A stretch of DNA of 64,000 nucleotides from Desarmillaria ectypa (Eukaryota; Basidiomycota; Agaricomycetes; Agaricales; Physalacriaceae). Made by a program: the position numbers and the translations under genes. Positions 12,120 to 23,799 of the stretch are shown here, piece after piece. Under the pieces are notes generated by a model. The model did no database searches and was not told where the DNA came from. It saw only the letters and a list, made by a program, of their open reading frames with translations. The stretch lies in NCBI GenBank assembly GCA_030407005.1, contig JAUDYN010000009.1, forward strand, positions 2,108,001-2,172,000. The letters run 5' to 3'. Position 1 is the first letter of the stretch. Each line of letters opens with the position of its first letter.

Positions 12120-14900
12120 TCAACGACGATTTCGGCTCTGCCCAACACCACTACCAGGTCCAGCAGCAGCGCCTTTCCTCATTTCTTCTTCGTCCAATCC
12201 AGCCTCGGCCAAGATCTTCTCCACTTCTTGGAGAATAGGCTTATACTCCGCTGCGAAAGGCGACTCGTCAGCCTCATCAATCAGGGCAGAACACCGATAA
12301 CATGCACCATATCGCTCCTTAGCAAGCCTAAACCCATCCCGACGAAGTTGTTTCCCTCGGTTATCGTTCATCGTGTGCGCTTTCTGCGCCCAGTATTCCC
12401 CTGATAGGAACGCGTCAGTGCGCAAACAGGAATACTCAATGGAAGGGACATACGAGACCGAGCGTAGAACATAGCAAGCGTCTCTCCGGGTAGCGGCGTA
12501 CTGATAACATCTTCAGCAGAACGTGTATTATCCCGCGCGACACCCATAAATGTCGTCGCCTGAGCACGCAATGCATCCTAAGGACCCCATTCAGAAAGGC
12601 AATGTAGGTCTGAGAATGATGACATGACAAACCTTCTCAGCTCGGGTCTCTGGAGCTTCCTCAATCTTTTTGAGCATGGCGATTTCATCAGGTTCTTCAT
12701 CAGGCGTGGCAGTCTCGTCGTCCCCAATCACAACTTCCTCATCATCTTCGTCGTCGTCGTCTTCATCATCGTCACTATCACTACTGCTCTCGTCGTCACC
12801 CTCAGCTATGACAACCCCACTCTCTTTCAAGCACGCATATCGATCCATCTTGTCTAGTTGTAGCGAATAAAAGTCGTCGAGTGTGTACTCGCGCGAGCCT
12901 TTTTCGAATATGCCACCGTATCTGCACTTGCCGATCAAGTACGACTGCACAGAAAAAAAGGCAGGATCCTTACATATAGAGAGCATTTCGCAAAACGGCG
13001 AGCATGGCATTATACCGAGGTAGAGGAATCGTCTGGCTGGGATCCTCGGGGTCCACCTCGGTATCCTGAGAAGGAACTCCCGTCTCCTGCAATGACACCG
13101 TCAACAAGGTATTCAAGCGAGCAGAGGACGGGGGTCCTTACTATCACGTCGTCGCCGTCGTCGTCCTCTTTCTTCGTTGGTTTCTTCTTCTTGGCCCCTC
13201 CAGCCTTCTTGGGTCGTTTTAACGTCATCGATATCCACTTCCCCTTCCCCGTCCATTGGTAGCCATTCCTATGCAGAAACATCAGCAGAGGCAACCAAAA
13301 CATGTCATTAAGACCCACAGATCGTTCCAGAATACACTCTCCAGCGTCTCCTCTGACGTGTCCTCGTCTGTCACCCCACCAAACATCACCCCCGTACTTC
13401 TCGCAGCCCACGTCGCCATAGTACATCCTGAACGCAGCGGTGGTGCGTAGGCTGTCGAAGGTCGCTTCCGGCGTTCCCATTTGAGTTTCAAGGGGTCTGC
13501 CGTCGATTTTCCTTCCACCGGCATTTCGAGCGACATTCTGGGATCTCGATAAGTAAGAAGACACGTTGGTCATGAGATAATTTACTTGAGAAACCAAGTA
13601 TCTTCGAGCATGATACCAATTGGGCGCTTTCCTTTGACGTACTCTTTGCAGTAGCCACCTACATGAATGCGTCAGTATATGAATATGAAACCGCCAGCAT
13701 TGCTTACCGTGTAGAACGATTCCATCGGATGTCGAGAGAAAAGAGAAGCCACTTCTTGCTCTGGATGAATGGGTCGACATTAAACAAAGACAAGAAGATA
13801 TCGCTCACGTACGAGGGATGCGGTTCCGTATCTTTGAACTCTGCCTGACACCACTTGTACTCTTGCGTATCGAAGAGCCAAAGATCATTCAAATACCGAG
13901 CTACCGCCGAGTTAGTGGGTGAGATCCACGATTCGGACAGCTAAACGCACTTGTTACTCCAGGGTCGTAAAATCCACCGAAGAGGATAATATAATGTTTC
14001 CAAATGGCCATCCTAAAAGGAAATCAGAGAAATATCGAGACTGTGACAATGGTATTGACCTATGCCCAGAACGCGCGCTTGGCCGAATCTTGGTGTCGAT
14101 CCTGTCCCACGAATGCGTCGTTATATCAAAACACCAGAAATCGCGGTAATGATGGAACGTGTTTTGGTGCAAAGAGGAGAATTCGCCGCCTGCGGATCTT
14201 GTGTATGAGAATATGAAGAAATAGGATAGCTGAATGAGCGACCAAATAAGAATATCTTGCCACCACCTGCAGGCGACGCTACCACAGCATGTGCCGACCT
14301 AGGGCCAGGGCATGTTTTAGATACAAACTTCCGCCATTCATCCTACATCTAGTCAGACTGCAATACAGAGAAGTTTTGGCTCATTGACGCACCTTCTCCG
14401 GTGAATATCGAAAGACATCGTTGTACTAAGACACGTCAGATCAAGAGATTAAATACCTATGTAGCGACCTACAAAGTACTGTGAAGGATGTATCAGCCAA
14501 ACGGAAATAATAGAGCCTTCAGCAGACGTACTGCTTTCCCATCGTCGCTGAAAAATTCTCCTCCAATGCACCAAAGATGATTACCATTTGGACACGCGGT
14601 GAGTGTCGCGTTTGCACGTCGACTGGGTGGTCCCTCGACGAGTTCCTCGGTCACGGTGTGAGCCTCTTCCCATTCCCGTTGCATCTACTAAGACAATTAT
14701 CGTCATTGATCCTGAGTATCGTCAAGGAGAAGAAGTACCTTTTCAAGTAATGCTTCAAGGTCGTCGTCGTCATCCTCAAGCTCATCCTTAGATTTTGAAA
14801 CTTTTTTCTTCTCTTTGCGTTCGATTTTTTGGACTGCCTTGGCCTTTTTTGCGGCTTTTGCAGTTGACTTAGTACCTGATGAAGCTTTCTTCTTGGCCAT
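12120..14900 (-). CDS. Kelch-repeat protein, KLHDC4/Kel3 family
   Basis: This encodes a cytoplasmic/nuclear kelch beta-propeller protein of the KLHDC4 (yeast Kel3) family, whose biochemical role is poorly known. It has many short exons on the minus strand. The start at 14900 gives MAKKKASSGTK and a Lys-rich leader, which is typical; an upstream in-frame Met at 15008 is less likely. Visible kelch blades include WCIGGEFFSDDGKAV, YFYNDVFRYSPEKDEWRK, IFLFGGEFSS followed by FHHYRDFWCFDITTHSWD, IILFGGFYDPG, LNDLWLFDTQEYKWCQ, GVMFGGVTDED and YGGIFEKGSREYTLDDFYSL. An acidic Asp/Glu tract encoded around 12700-12800 follows. The C-terminal domain holds SGEYWAQKAHT, usual for the family. Exon boundaries were not all fixed. 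AKR gene fragments lie close to both ends, but the reading frame looks intact. Confidence 0.87.
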
Positions 14901-15054
14901 TTGAGAGAAGGTAGTAGAAGGAAGCAAGGCAATTGATGGAGTAGCGGAGTTACGATAGAGGGAGCGTCCGGCAAAAACCCACACCGCAAACAGAAAATTT
15001 TCAGGCATACGGAAAAGATCACGTGACTAAAAAAAAACCTGACTACAGACTACA

Positions 15055-15275
15055 GAAACAACGTCGGAGGGAGATGAGAGAAGGGACGCACAACGTTTAG
15101 TCCGGATTGGAAGCCCCACCGAGATGCCGGGGGTGAAGGCGCGCAGAGCGTTGGAGAAGATAGCGGCCGAGGTTGGCGTAGGGTCCAATATCATGGCGGG
15201 TAAGTCGGAAACTTCTTATATACTGTGGTGCAGATTTTCAATGTCTGGGGGTGTAGTGGCTATCGTGTATGTGGG
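15055..15275 (+). pseudogene. Aldo-keto reductase gene 3' fragment
   Basis: This resembles the part of the AKR genes around GEKGR, FGPDW, the helix ending in [15 protein letters not shown], the following intron (GGCGGGTAAGTCGG here) and the start of the next exon (TGGCTATCGTGTATGTG). It is closer to the copy at 15826-17192 than to that at 32388-33754, for example at TTTAGTCCGGATTGG and GCGCAGAGCGTTGGAGAAG. Coding changes and small indels break the frame. It ends abruptly, and no other AKR exons adjoin it. Confidence 0.7.
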
Positions 15276-15825
15276 AATGTCATCTATTTTCTGGTAGCCT
15301 ATATTAGCTGTCATAATGGAATGCAGGATGGAATTTGAACATATGCGAGGACGTTGTCGTCGGTAAAATAGAGGATAACGAAACGAAGAAAGAAGGTATC
15401 GATCACGTGCTCATATACACACCCCTGAAGCATCGCGGTGCTTCCTTCCGTTCCGAGCCAAGCCTCCGCTCCCCCTGTTTCATATGCATAGTAGTAGTAA
15501 ATATACTTTGGTAGTACGGAACCAGCGCTACCACAATAGCATTGTAGCTTGAGCGGGGTCATGCCATCCGCTACTGGTCGCTGCGTACCCTTAATGATGC
15601 GCTACAGGCCGCTACATATGGGCTACTGCGCTATGACGCTACCAACGTTACGCAGCATGCGTATCGCGATATGAGAGACGGAGCTGGTGTTAATTCTTGT
15701 ATCCACAGATGTCTGTTTCTTGTGGCCATTAAAACTGAATTCGGGCTGTACAAACACATATATATCTTTAACAACTGTACGAAAACCAGGAGCACTCATT
15801 AGCATCAGAGTTGATTAACAGTTAA
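15276..15825. other. Intergenic region between AKR fragment and AKR gene
   Basis: No gene is recognised. Around 15560-15660 the words GCTAC and ACGCTACC recur in a loose, imperfect repeat. The right end carries the 3' UTR of the minus-strand AKR gene. Confidence 0.35.
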
Positions 15826-17192
15826 TCAGGGCTTGATAGGTTGCAAAGCCGGTTGCTTCGCCATCTTCGCGACCGACGCAAGGAGGAAAGAATAGCTAGA
15901 TCCGTCACCCTACATCCTTCATCAGACCAAACTTCCAAAGAAGAGGGTAAAACAAAACTCACAATCATCGTCGTAGGGAACCCAGGATCAAAAGGTAAAA
16001 CACCTTCCAAGTACTCGATCTGCTCCTTGGACAACGAAACATCCAGCGCTTCTAGGTTTGCCTTGAGGTGTTCCACCTTTCGACCTCCAATGATTGGGAA
16101 AACATAGGGTGCTTTGTGCATCACGTACGCGATCGCCACTATCGCCATACTTGTCAGATATCTGCAGCAGTAAATGAAGATGATCCCGACTCACCCGCCC
16201 TGATATTGGACCCGACGCCAACCTCGGCCGCTACCTTCTCCAACGCTCTGCACACCTTCACCTCCACCTCTGTACGCTCCCAATCCGGACCAAACATCAT
16301 GCGCCCCTTCTCTCCTGTCTCCCTCCGCTGCTTTTCTTCTGCATCCGTCCGAAGCTTCCCTTCTGCGAGTACAAACCACGGAGAGAGTGCCAAGCCCAGC
16401 GATTTGGCCATGGGAATGATCTCACGTTCGAACGAGCGATCCAAGATACTCCATTTGCCCTGGTAGACGACGAACGGAGTTTTCCCATGATCCATAGCAT
16501 ACTGATTCGCTTGAGAGACGACCCACGCAGGAGTGTCTGAGATACCGAGGTAGAGAACCTTCTGTGCCGCGACGAGGTTGTGCAAGCTGTCCATAACCTC
16601 CGGTATTGACGTCTCGTAGTCCCACCAGTGAAGGTAGAGGATGTCAATGTACGACGTTCGGAGTTTCTTAAGACTTGCTTCCACGCTGATATGCATAGAC
16701 TTGGTGTTGTTCCCGACGTAATTGACCTTTTGCGCAATAGCATCGTTTCCACGCTTGTAATTTGTGGTGTACTATGAAGGCGCGGCTTCAGCCCTTGCGC
16801 ATGGAGTCAATGGACAATTCCGAACGTACCTTTGTCGCAATGACGAGCTGATCCCGTATTCCCCTCTGCTCCGCCCATTCCCCAATGAATTCTTCAGATG
16901 TCTCATCCTGACTGTATAACATGGGAATTAGAACATGAATTGGGTGAAAGGGCCAGGTTGCCTACTATTGATTCGCGGTATCGATCAAGTTTCCACCCAT
17001 ATCAAAATACGCGTCTAGGAGCTTGAAGCTAGACTCCTTGTTCATCGAACCCATACCATAGCCATCCCATTTGTCACCGATACTCATAGCACCGAGGGCC
17101 AAGGGAGAAACCCTCACTCCTGCGCGAGAGGACAGAACGCGATAGACACCGAGTTTGGTGGGAGGGTCATTGGCGACTTGAAAGAGAGACAT
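15826..17192 (-). CDS. Aldo-keto reductase, aryl-alcohol dehydrogenase/norsolorinic acid reductase type, copy 1
   Basis: This is a NADPH-dependent aldo-keto reductase of the AAD14/NorA (AKR9-like) type. Such enzymes reduce aryl aldehydes or ketone intermediates of secondary metabolism. Five exons match copy 2 at 32388-33754. The product is about 381 residues: [20 protein letters not shown] at the start, [12 protein letters not shown], the catalytic Asp/Tyr region [38 protein letters not shown] with the catalytic His, [33 protein letters not shown], and LQPIKP before the stop (TGA at 15826-15828). All introns splice in frame: after AAT CAA TA, after the ATK codon, in the GCG-G joint, and after TTMI. 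The gene appears functional. It sits beside the disrupted MFS gene, which suggests a role in a biosynthetic cluster. Confidence 0.88.
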
Positions 17193-17236
17193 GATAGGCT
17201 AGTTAGGATACCGTTACGGCGAGAGCTGCAGTACAT

Positions 17237-17244
17237 ATTATATA
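17237..17244 (-). promoter_or_regulatory. TATA element of AKR copy 1
   Basis: On the minus strand this reads CATATATAATAT, about 45-50 bases upstream of the ATG. The same CATATATAATAT is found in front of AKR copy 2 at 32337-32348, so the core promoter was duplicated with the gene. Confidence 0.5.
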
Positions 17245-17422
17245 TGCGGGAAAAGGTTAATTCGAAGCCTCAAGGTATCAGTCAGCCTCGGTGGTGGTGA
17301 GACCGTGCGAGGGGAACGAAGCAAAAGTATTTGACAGAACCTGCCGCCTATCCACGCAATGTTTCGGCAACGGAATACAGTACAATATATGATAATGCAT
17401 ACGGTGGGGAGTCAGCCCATCT

Positions 17423-17487
17423 TATGCATTATCACATAATATGCATTATCACATAATATGCATTATCACATAATATGCATTATCACC
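17423..17487. repeat. 17-bp tandem repeat, nearly four copies
   Basis: The unit TATGCATTATCACATAA repeats with a period of 17 bases, about 3.8 perfect copies. A further diverged CATTATCACATTATC follows. The unit is partly palindromic (TGCATTAT...ATAATATGCA), and single copies also occur just upstream (GATAATGCAT at 17391). Confidence 0.9.
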
Positions 17488-20213
17488 TCAAGCATTATCA
17501 CATTATCAATTGTACAGAAGCTACAGAAGCCTACGTGGAAATTTCGGATCAACATACATCGTGCCAGCGGCTTGAAACCCGCCGTGTCGGCGTCCAGGAC
17601 CTTGCTGGCTTTACCGGGCCTGGCAAGCCAAGAATACCGACAGCACCAGCGATGCTCCTTATCTAGGAGTTTTGAGAGGACTGAACAACTTACAAGAATA
17701 TCCGGCAGTACCTTACATGTAACAACGAAAACTGGAGAGCTTGTTACCAACTAGTAACGGACACAGTCGTCGTCGCCGGCTCGCATTTTGCACGGATGTA
17801 GAAGACTTTCTTTCGTGGCTGTCAATGTTAACGACCAGTCATCAATCGTCTCGTGTTAGAGTTTTCCGCCCGTTATTGATGTCTATTTGCCCATCACAAA
17901 TTTCAGTTAGGAAATGACTGGGAGTGGGGAGACCTTGCTTTCCAGCAAGGCAATGTCACCCAGTTGTCGATTCCACAAAAATCTATGTCTCAAAACCTAT
18001 GTCTAATCAACTTTTTTCTCGTTAACCTCAGCGTCAAAATCTCCAAAGAAATCGTGATTCGTCGCCCACATCGGTTTCTCAATTCCCAGAAGTAAATCCT
18101 TCTAGCACGCTTCGGTTCCATTTCTTGGCATGGCTAGGCCCGGCTATTCCTTCTCGCATGCCGTTCAATCCAAGTGTTTGTAACAATGCCAAATCAGAAT
18201 GCATAATTCTGCTTATCACTTCTTGTTTCACCCCAGCTTCCTTCATACCAAAGCTCCGCACTGCGTTAACGATTTGATGGCAATGTAGCTTCTTGGCACA
18301 CCTCGAAGCAAACACCTAGCACTATGTAATGACAAAGGATAATGGTAAGGTCTGTAAGAAGTAGGTAAGTACGAGTAGGGAAGGCAAGGTAAAAGCATAC
18401 ACACCTCAGTCGGCACAGCGAGAGCAGAAACGACTGAGTGCGGGAAACTACGGTACGCCTTATATACGTGATCGAAGATGTGAAAAGTAAAAGTAGTCTA
18501 AGAAAAGAATATGATATGAAAGTAAAAGACTTTGTAACGCACGGATCTCCTTCAACACTATGAGCGTGCTCAGTCTCGCAGAGCGAGAGATAACAGATGT
18601 ATGCGTACTCATATATATTGAATAATGTCAGAACGCCTGCGTCTCGGACTACCAATTCGCGACACTCAGCCACCTAGGTCGTGCTTACGCGGGATAAGTT
18701 ATGGCATTATATTTGGTTCCGAGGCTTCTGTTGCCAGGATTTCAAGTCGTCGTCTGGTAGCTGGCGCTGCTCAATCCACGGGGACAAGTCACGAAAACCT
18801 GCAGGGCGTTGGTGTGAGAAGGTGATTGTCCGAAATTGGAAGTTCACATTCCCCGTAAAATCTCACTTGAATCCCATCGTCATAGCGCTATACACCCGAA
18901 CTCATGCCACCATCTGTCTATCGATTTTCTTTCATCTGGTGGTCGCTGCTAGAAAATCCTGGATTCACACCCTTCAAGCACTGCTTATATCTGGTATAAT
19001 CGAAACGGTCAATATGTAGGTCTGTAGAAGCTACCTGAATTCTACTTTCACAGTGTATCGATAGCTGGTGGTAACCGTAAGAACTGGTAAGGACTGAGGT
19101 GACAATGACAGGCCTCATGCGTGCTCACCCCCTCTCACTAGCACTGTTTCCGCAACTTTTTAAACTTACAGTGCTGGGATCTATCGTTCTCTCAGACCTC
19201 TATTTCATTAGTCACCGAGGTTCTTGTCCATCTCTTTTTACGAGATTTCGAAGAGAATACAAGAAAGAATATGGTTAAATTTTCGGATGTGCCTCGTATT
19301 CTTCCTCGCCGGAGATGGCAGTCGATTGGCGATATATCATGATGATCTGTTTGCGTTCTCTTTAAAGGTAGTTCTACACTGAGTATTGAATATTGAATCT
19401 ACAGTGGACCTAAGATGGTGGGGCGCACGCCAATGAGCTGATATTACGCGGCTCCGTTCACAGGATGGAGATGAGGGTCTTTATTTTGTCACAAAAGCTG
19501 ACATGCGTGTATCGATGGCTTACTGTCGGTCTTTTTATTCTCATTTTGAATTTCACTCAGAGTAGAAACCCACGTCGATCTCTACAGAAGACTAGCTCGA
19601 CTGTGCTGAAAGGTTAGATGCTCAATGCACCACAAACTGTTTTGTTACACCCTTGCTTTCGAACATATGATATCTCATCCGGCCGTAGACTGAGGAGAAC
19701 ATTGGTATCCACTGACGGTCGTCTCCAGGCACCGTCGGTATCAGTTCGAAATGACACCGCGGCGCGTGAGTAAGTTCTGATAAAGCTTTATGACAGATTA
19801 CGCTCACCTTTGATAGAAAAGATAACACGTACAATTTCTCGGGGCTGCTGGAAGGTTCGGACAGACTTCCTGACGCTTGAATCAGCATCCAGTGAACCTT
19901 ACCTTTTCGGTTTCTCATGAAGTTTCATTTTACAATGAGCGCGGCAAGATTAATGCTACTCCACCGGCAGGCTACTCTCTGATAACGGTGTCCTCGTGTT
20001 TCTATTTCACAATTTAGCGTCGGATCTACAGTTTTGGCCGAGACGAAGCACCAAAAATAAGTTTTGGTCGACGACGTCCGCACTCTCGGTGAATCATCCG
20101 ATTTTTCTTGTCGTCGACAGTGGACATTGGGTAACGCATTTTTATCGAAGCGACATCAGGCCCTGTGATATAAAGCCTCCAGTCATATTACCCGTTTTTC
20201 ACAGCCTCTTTTC
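17488..20213. other. Gene-poor interval upstream of MFS gene
   Basis: I recognise no gene in this 2.7 kb stretch. A 78-codon minus-strand frame at 18079-18315 has fairly ordinary amino-acid composition but no motif I know. A 98-codon minus frame at 19622-19918 is equally anonymous. Just before the MFS start, GATATAAAGC at about 20168 may be its TATA element. Confidence 0.4.
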
Positions 20214-21155
20214 ATGGCGACTCCCACTACACTCTCGCGTGAAGGAACCATCGCAGAGGCCCCTATCTCCCCGGATGGTACTCCCTCAGCTACTCCACGG
20301 CCGCGGAAGGAAAAAGACCAGATACAGCTGACCGATCAGACCAACCTTCTCCCATTCGAGAAGATTATCGCAGTATTTTTTTGGATTGGGTCTTTGTGTC
20401 TTCGTGACTGCGCTTGATTCTGTCAGCGTAGCCACGTCTTTAGCCACAATCAATACCGCATTCCATGCGGGTTCTGTGATCTCGTGGGTACCTTCGGCGT
20501 ATATGCTGGTATCGACAGCGTTTCAGCCTCTGTATGGACGGTTCAGCAATATTTTTGGGAGGAAGACAGCGTTGACGACGGCCATGTTGATATTCATGAT
20601 CGGAAACTTGGTTGCAGGGTTTTCGAACAACATCATCCAGCTGATCGTGTTTAGGGGATTTGCTGGTGCTGGGGGTGGTGGCATCGTTAGCTTGAGGGAC
20701 AGGTGAGCAAATGCGGTTGTTGTTTGCGCTGTTTTCTCATACCCGTTTAGGGGAAAGTATCAAGGTATCATTCAAGGAGCCGTGGCGATTGGATACACCG
20801 TCGGTCCTCCCATCGGAGGTGCTCTATCCCAGAGCGTCGGTTGGAGGGTATTATTTTTCTTGTTTCTTCCAGTCCGCGGAGCCGAACTGGATATTGTTTG
20901 CAGTAGTGTTTTTGGATTACCATTCCGGTTTCCTTCGTTGCCACAGGGATTGTAGTCTTCGTCCTTCCCCTGAAGCCAGTCCAAAGCGGCATTCGAAGGT
21001 AGGTCATGATCCGATACTCCAGGGAGTCCAATGCTGAATAATTCTCAGGAAACTGTTGTCTATTGATTATCTAGGCACCGTTTTGATGTTAACATCCTGC
21101 ACTCTGATGATGCTACTGAAAGGTGTTGACTGTACTAGAAGTGCGAAGTGCTATA
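20214..21155 (+). pseudogene. MFS drug exporter (DHA2-type), frameshifted and truncated
   Basis: This is the N-terminal part of a 14-TM drug:H+ antiporter-type transporter. It starts MATPTTLSREGT and has a cytosolic leader ending LLPFEKIIAVF. Next come TM1 with GLCVFVTALDSVSVATSLATI, WVPSAYMLVSTAFQPLYGR with FGRKTAL (motif A region), GNLVAGFSNN, FRGFAGAGGGGIVSL, GKYQGI with GYTVGPPIGGALSQSVGWR (motif C), then GIVVFVLPLKPV and KLLSIDYLGTVLM. Three lesions are visible. A T7 run at about 20375-20381 breaks the frame; six Ts would restore it. About ten residues normally between GIVSL and RDRGKYQG are missing. At 21155 homology stops abruptly where an LTR begins. The remaining TM segments are not found beyond the TEs in this window. 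It was once probably the exporter of the neighbouring biosynthetic genes. Confidence 0.8.
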
Positions 21156-21397
21156 TGTTGGGATAGCAATCCCGAGCAAGTACTAGAATGTACTCGAAGG
21201 ATTGGCTTACTCAGCAGGATCAACTTTGGACCGTAAAAGTGGACATACATAGTATTTCGTAGTAAGTTCTAGAAGTAGTACAACATGTATTTAAGTAGGA
21301 CACCTCTTGCTCGAGAGGCAGTATTTTACCATCCTTTCTATGTTCTCCTTGCTCTTGTTACAACACTATAACACTACACACAATAACACACTCAACA
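21156..21397. repeat. LTR of an outer, degenerate retroelement
   Basis: The sequence runs from TGTTGGGATAGC to CACTCAACA, so it has TG...CA ends with a short terminal inverted repeat (TGTTG/CAACA) typical of an LTR. It begins exactly where MFS homology ends. It resembles the LTR at 62982-63198 in its ends and in words such as AGTTCTAGAA. No partner LTR was found downstream. Confidence 0.55.
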
Positions 21398-21407
21398 ATT
21401 GCAGTTC

Positions 21408-21816
21408 TGTTATGGCCCTGTCTAGCACGTGACTTGGGATGTAAGCTTCTTTCTCTGGGCTGTCTCGCATTCAGACAATCACCTGTTTTAATGAGAATTA
21501 GGCTCAGTCTTTAGTGTAGTGGAGTAGAAGGTATATGATTGTAATTTAGTCAAAAGGTAGAGTACAAGTGTGAAAACTACTCTACTTATATACTGCATAT
21601 ATGGTGTTTATTAATAGATGAAACGGTAAGGTTGCATGAGAAAACCTTGAGAAAGTTGGGTGTCTGTGATCCAATAGGACTGAATGGGGGTGACAACCAT
21701 GTAGAACTGAGGTGGTTGTCAGTGAATATGTCAATGCAGAGTGGAAATGATGTGAGATAAGATGGGATGTGTCATTGATATGACTGGATAAGATAAGATA
21801 ATGGAAAATTATAACA
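21408..21816 (-). repeat. 3' LTR of the gypsy element
   Basis: Begins TGTTATGGCCCTG and ends ATTATAACA, 409 bases. By eye it differs from the partner LTR at 29498-29907 by about 18 transitions, no transversions and one single-base indel. Confidence 0.92.
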
Positions 21817-22070
21817 TTACCCCCTTGTTACAGCAGTCATCCCAACTGCTAAGGTTCTTCTTTGGGGGTGTCAAGTTGTGATTCAATTTGACTGGTCCAG
21901 TACTGATCAATCAGGTATTTTCATGTGTCTTTGTCTGGGTTAATGATCCATTTTTGATATCCATCCTTGCATTGAGCATGATAGGTGACATCACCATTTC
22001 TGGAGTATTCGTGGTCCAGTATTTTGACCACTACTTTGTCCTTGGTTATGATTTTGGTGTTATATAAGGC

Positions 22071-22346
22071 TCAGTTAACATTAGCCTTGTATTCCACAAT
22101 TGCTTTCATGGCATTCATCATTTCTGTTTCCCAGACCCAAGAGTTGTGTTCTCTTGTCCATCCTTTCCATTTGACAAGATAGTCTGTGACTTCTCTAGAT
22201 GGTTGTCCCCATTTGACACATACTCGATGAGTGTGAGAGTCCAAAACTTCCTCAATTTCATATTCCTCCTGACCATCAATGAGGTCTGGAGGGGGAGGCA
22301 GTGGTTGTTGTTGGTTGGGGAATATAGATGCAATGTATGGAGTCAA
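22071..22346 (-). pseudogene. Gypsy element chromodomain
   Basis: The C-terminal end of the pol polyprotein contains YEIEEVLDSH, YLVKWKGWTREHNSWVWE and a terminal helix, the standard chromodomain pattern of fungal chromoviruses. It presumably targeted integration to marked chromatin. The upstream integrase frame is broken. Confidence 0.85.
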
Positions 22347-22472
22347 TATTTTGACATTGAATCAGGGGTGTATTTTCCAGTGGTGTGGCAGTTTTAGCTT
22401 GTATGCTGCCACACCAGTTTTCTCAATGACCTCAAATAGTCCTGTTCATTTGTCATTGAGTTTCTTTTTTGG

Positions 22473-23290
22473 TCATGGAAAATGAAGGTTGGTCATGTCA
22501 AGCCAAACCTTGTCACTGATTTGATATTCATGAGATATCTGTTTGTGCTTGTTGTATTGTACCTTCATTTGCATTGCTGCTTTCTCCAATGCATCATGGA
22601 CTTCCTTGTAGACCTTGGCCATGGTTTCTGTGAATGTTACTGCTGCGGGGTTTGTGAAGCTAGTTTTTTGGACTGACTCAGGGATAAGCTGGGGATTTTG
22701 TCCATATAGGGTCATAAAGGGACTTTTGCCAGTTGCTGAATGAACTTGATTATTGTGAATGAATTCAGCAAGTGGTAACCATGCAACCCAATCAGTCTGA
22801 TGGTGGTTGACAAAGATTCGAAGATATTTTTCAACCTCCTGGTTGACTTGCTCTGTCTGTCCATCGGTCTGTGGATGATACATGGTGGACACATTTTGCA
22901 TGATGTTTAGCATCCAGTAGAGTTTCTTCATGAAGACTGACACAAATTGAGATCCTCAATCTGAGATGACCACTTGGAGCAATCCATGTTTGGCATAGAT
23001 GTGATTTCAGAGCATAAGGGTCCATCCTTCTGCAGATAGCTCTTCATTGCATGGGATAAGGAGTATGTTTTTGGAAAAATGATCCACAATAATAAGTAAG
23101 GCATCATAGCCTTCTGATTCTGGAAGACCAGTAATCATATTGACTGAGATATGGGTCCAGGGGGTATCTGGGATCATGTTGGGATGAAGAGGAGTGGCCT
23201 TTGCCTGTGTATCACTCTTCATCCTCTGACATGTTTTGCATTCTTTGATATATGCTTCAACATTTTTTTTTATCTTCAGCCACTAATATT
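22473..23290 (-). pseudogene. Gypsy element integrase, catalytic Asp lost
   Basis: The zinc-binding end CKTCQRMK is followed by PWTHISVNMITGLPESEGYD and IIVDHFSK, then STMYHPQTDGQTEQVNQE and WVAWLPLAEFIHNN. The first DDE aspartate (normally ISVD) is Asn here, codon AAT read on the minus strand at 23139-23141. Stops further split the frame, so the protein cannot be active. Confidence 0.85.
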
Positions 23291-23799
23291 CTCATAGAAT
23301 GACTTCCTTGGTTTTCATGATCCCTGGATGTCCTGCAGTAATATGATCATGGAATTGTGCTATGATTTCCCCACAGAGAGTTGCATCTTGGGGAATGTAG
23401 ATGCATTTGTTGTACCATAATAGTTTGTCAGTCTTGGTGATTCCTCATTTGTGGTTAAGGGATTTTTCAATTCCTTGATCCCACTGTTTCTTTTGTCTGG
23501 TTGCATCTCTTATATGTGTCATTTGTTCTTCAGTGGTGGGCAGTATCAATGCCTGGAAGTGTTTGGGAGTGAGCACCACTACATCTTCATTGTCCTCTTT
23601 TCCCTGGTCATGATCATCCTGTTGACTAAGCAGGTCTGCTTTTTTGTTAGCAACTCCTGCTTTGTGTTGGAGGGTAAAGTGGTATTCTGCTAGTTCTGTG
23701 ACCTATCGAGTTTGTTGATGGTTTAACTTCTGTGGCTTTTGGAAATACTGAAGGTTCTGGTGATTGGTCCAGATTTCAATGGTCTCTTTGATGCCATTC

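Noticed and set aside
18079..18315. 78-codon minus-strand frame
   Set aside because: Composition looks ordinary but there is no motif or neighbour to support it.
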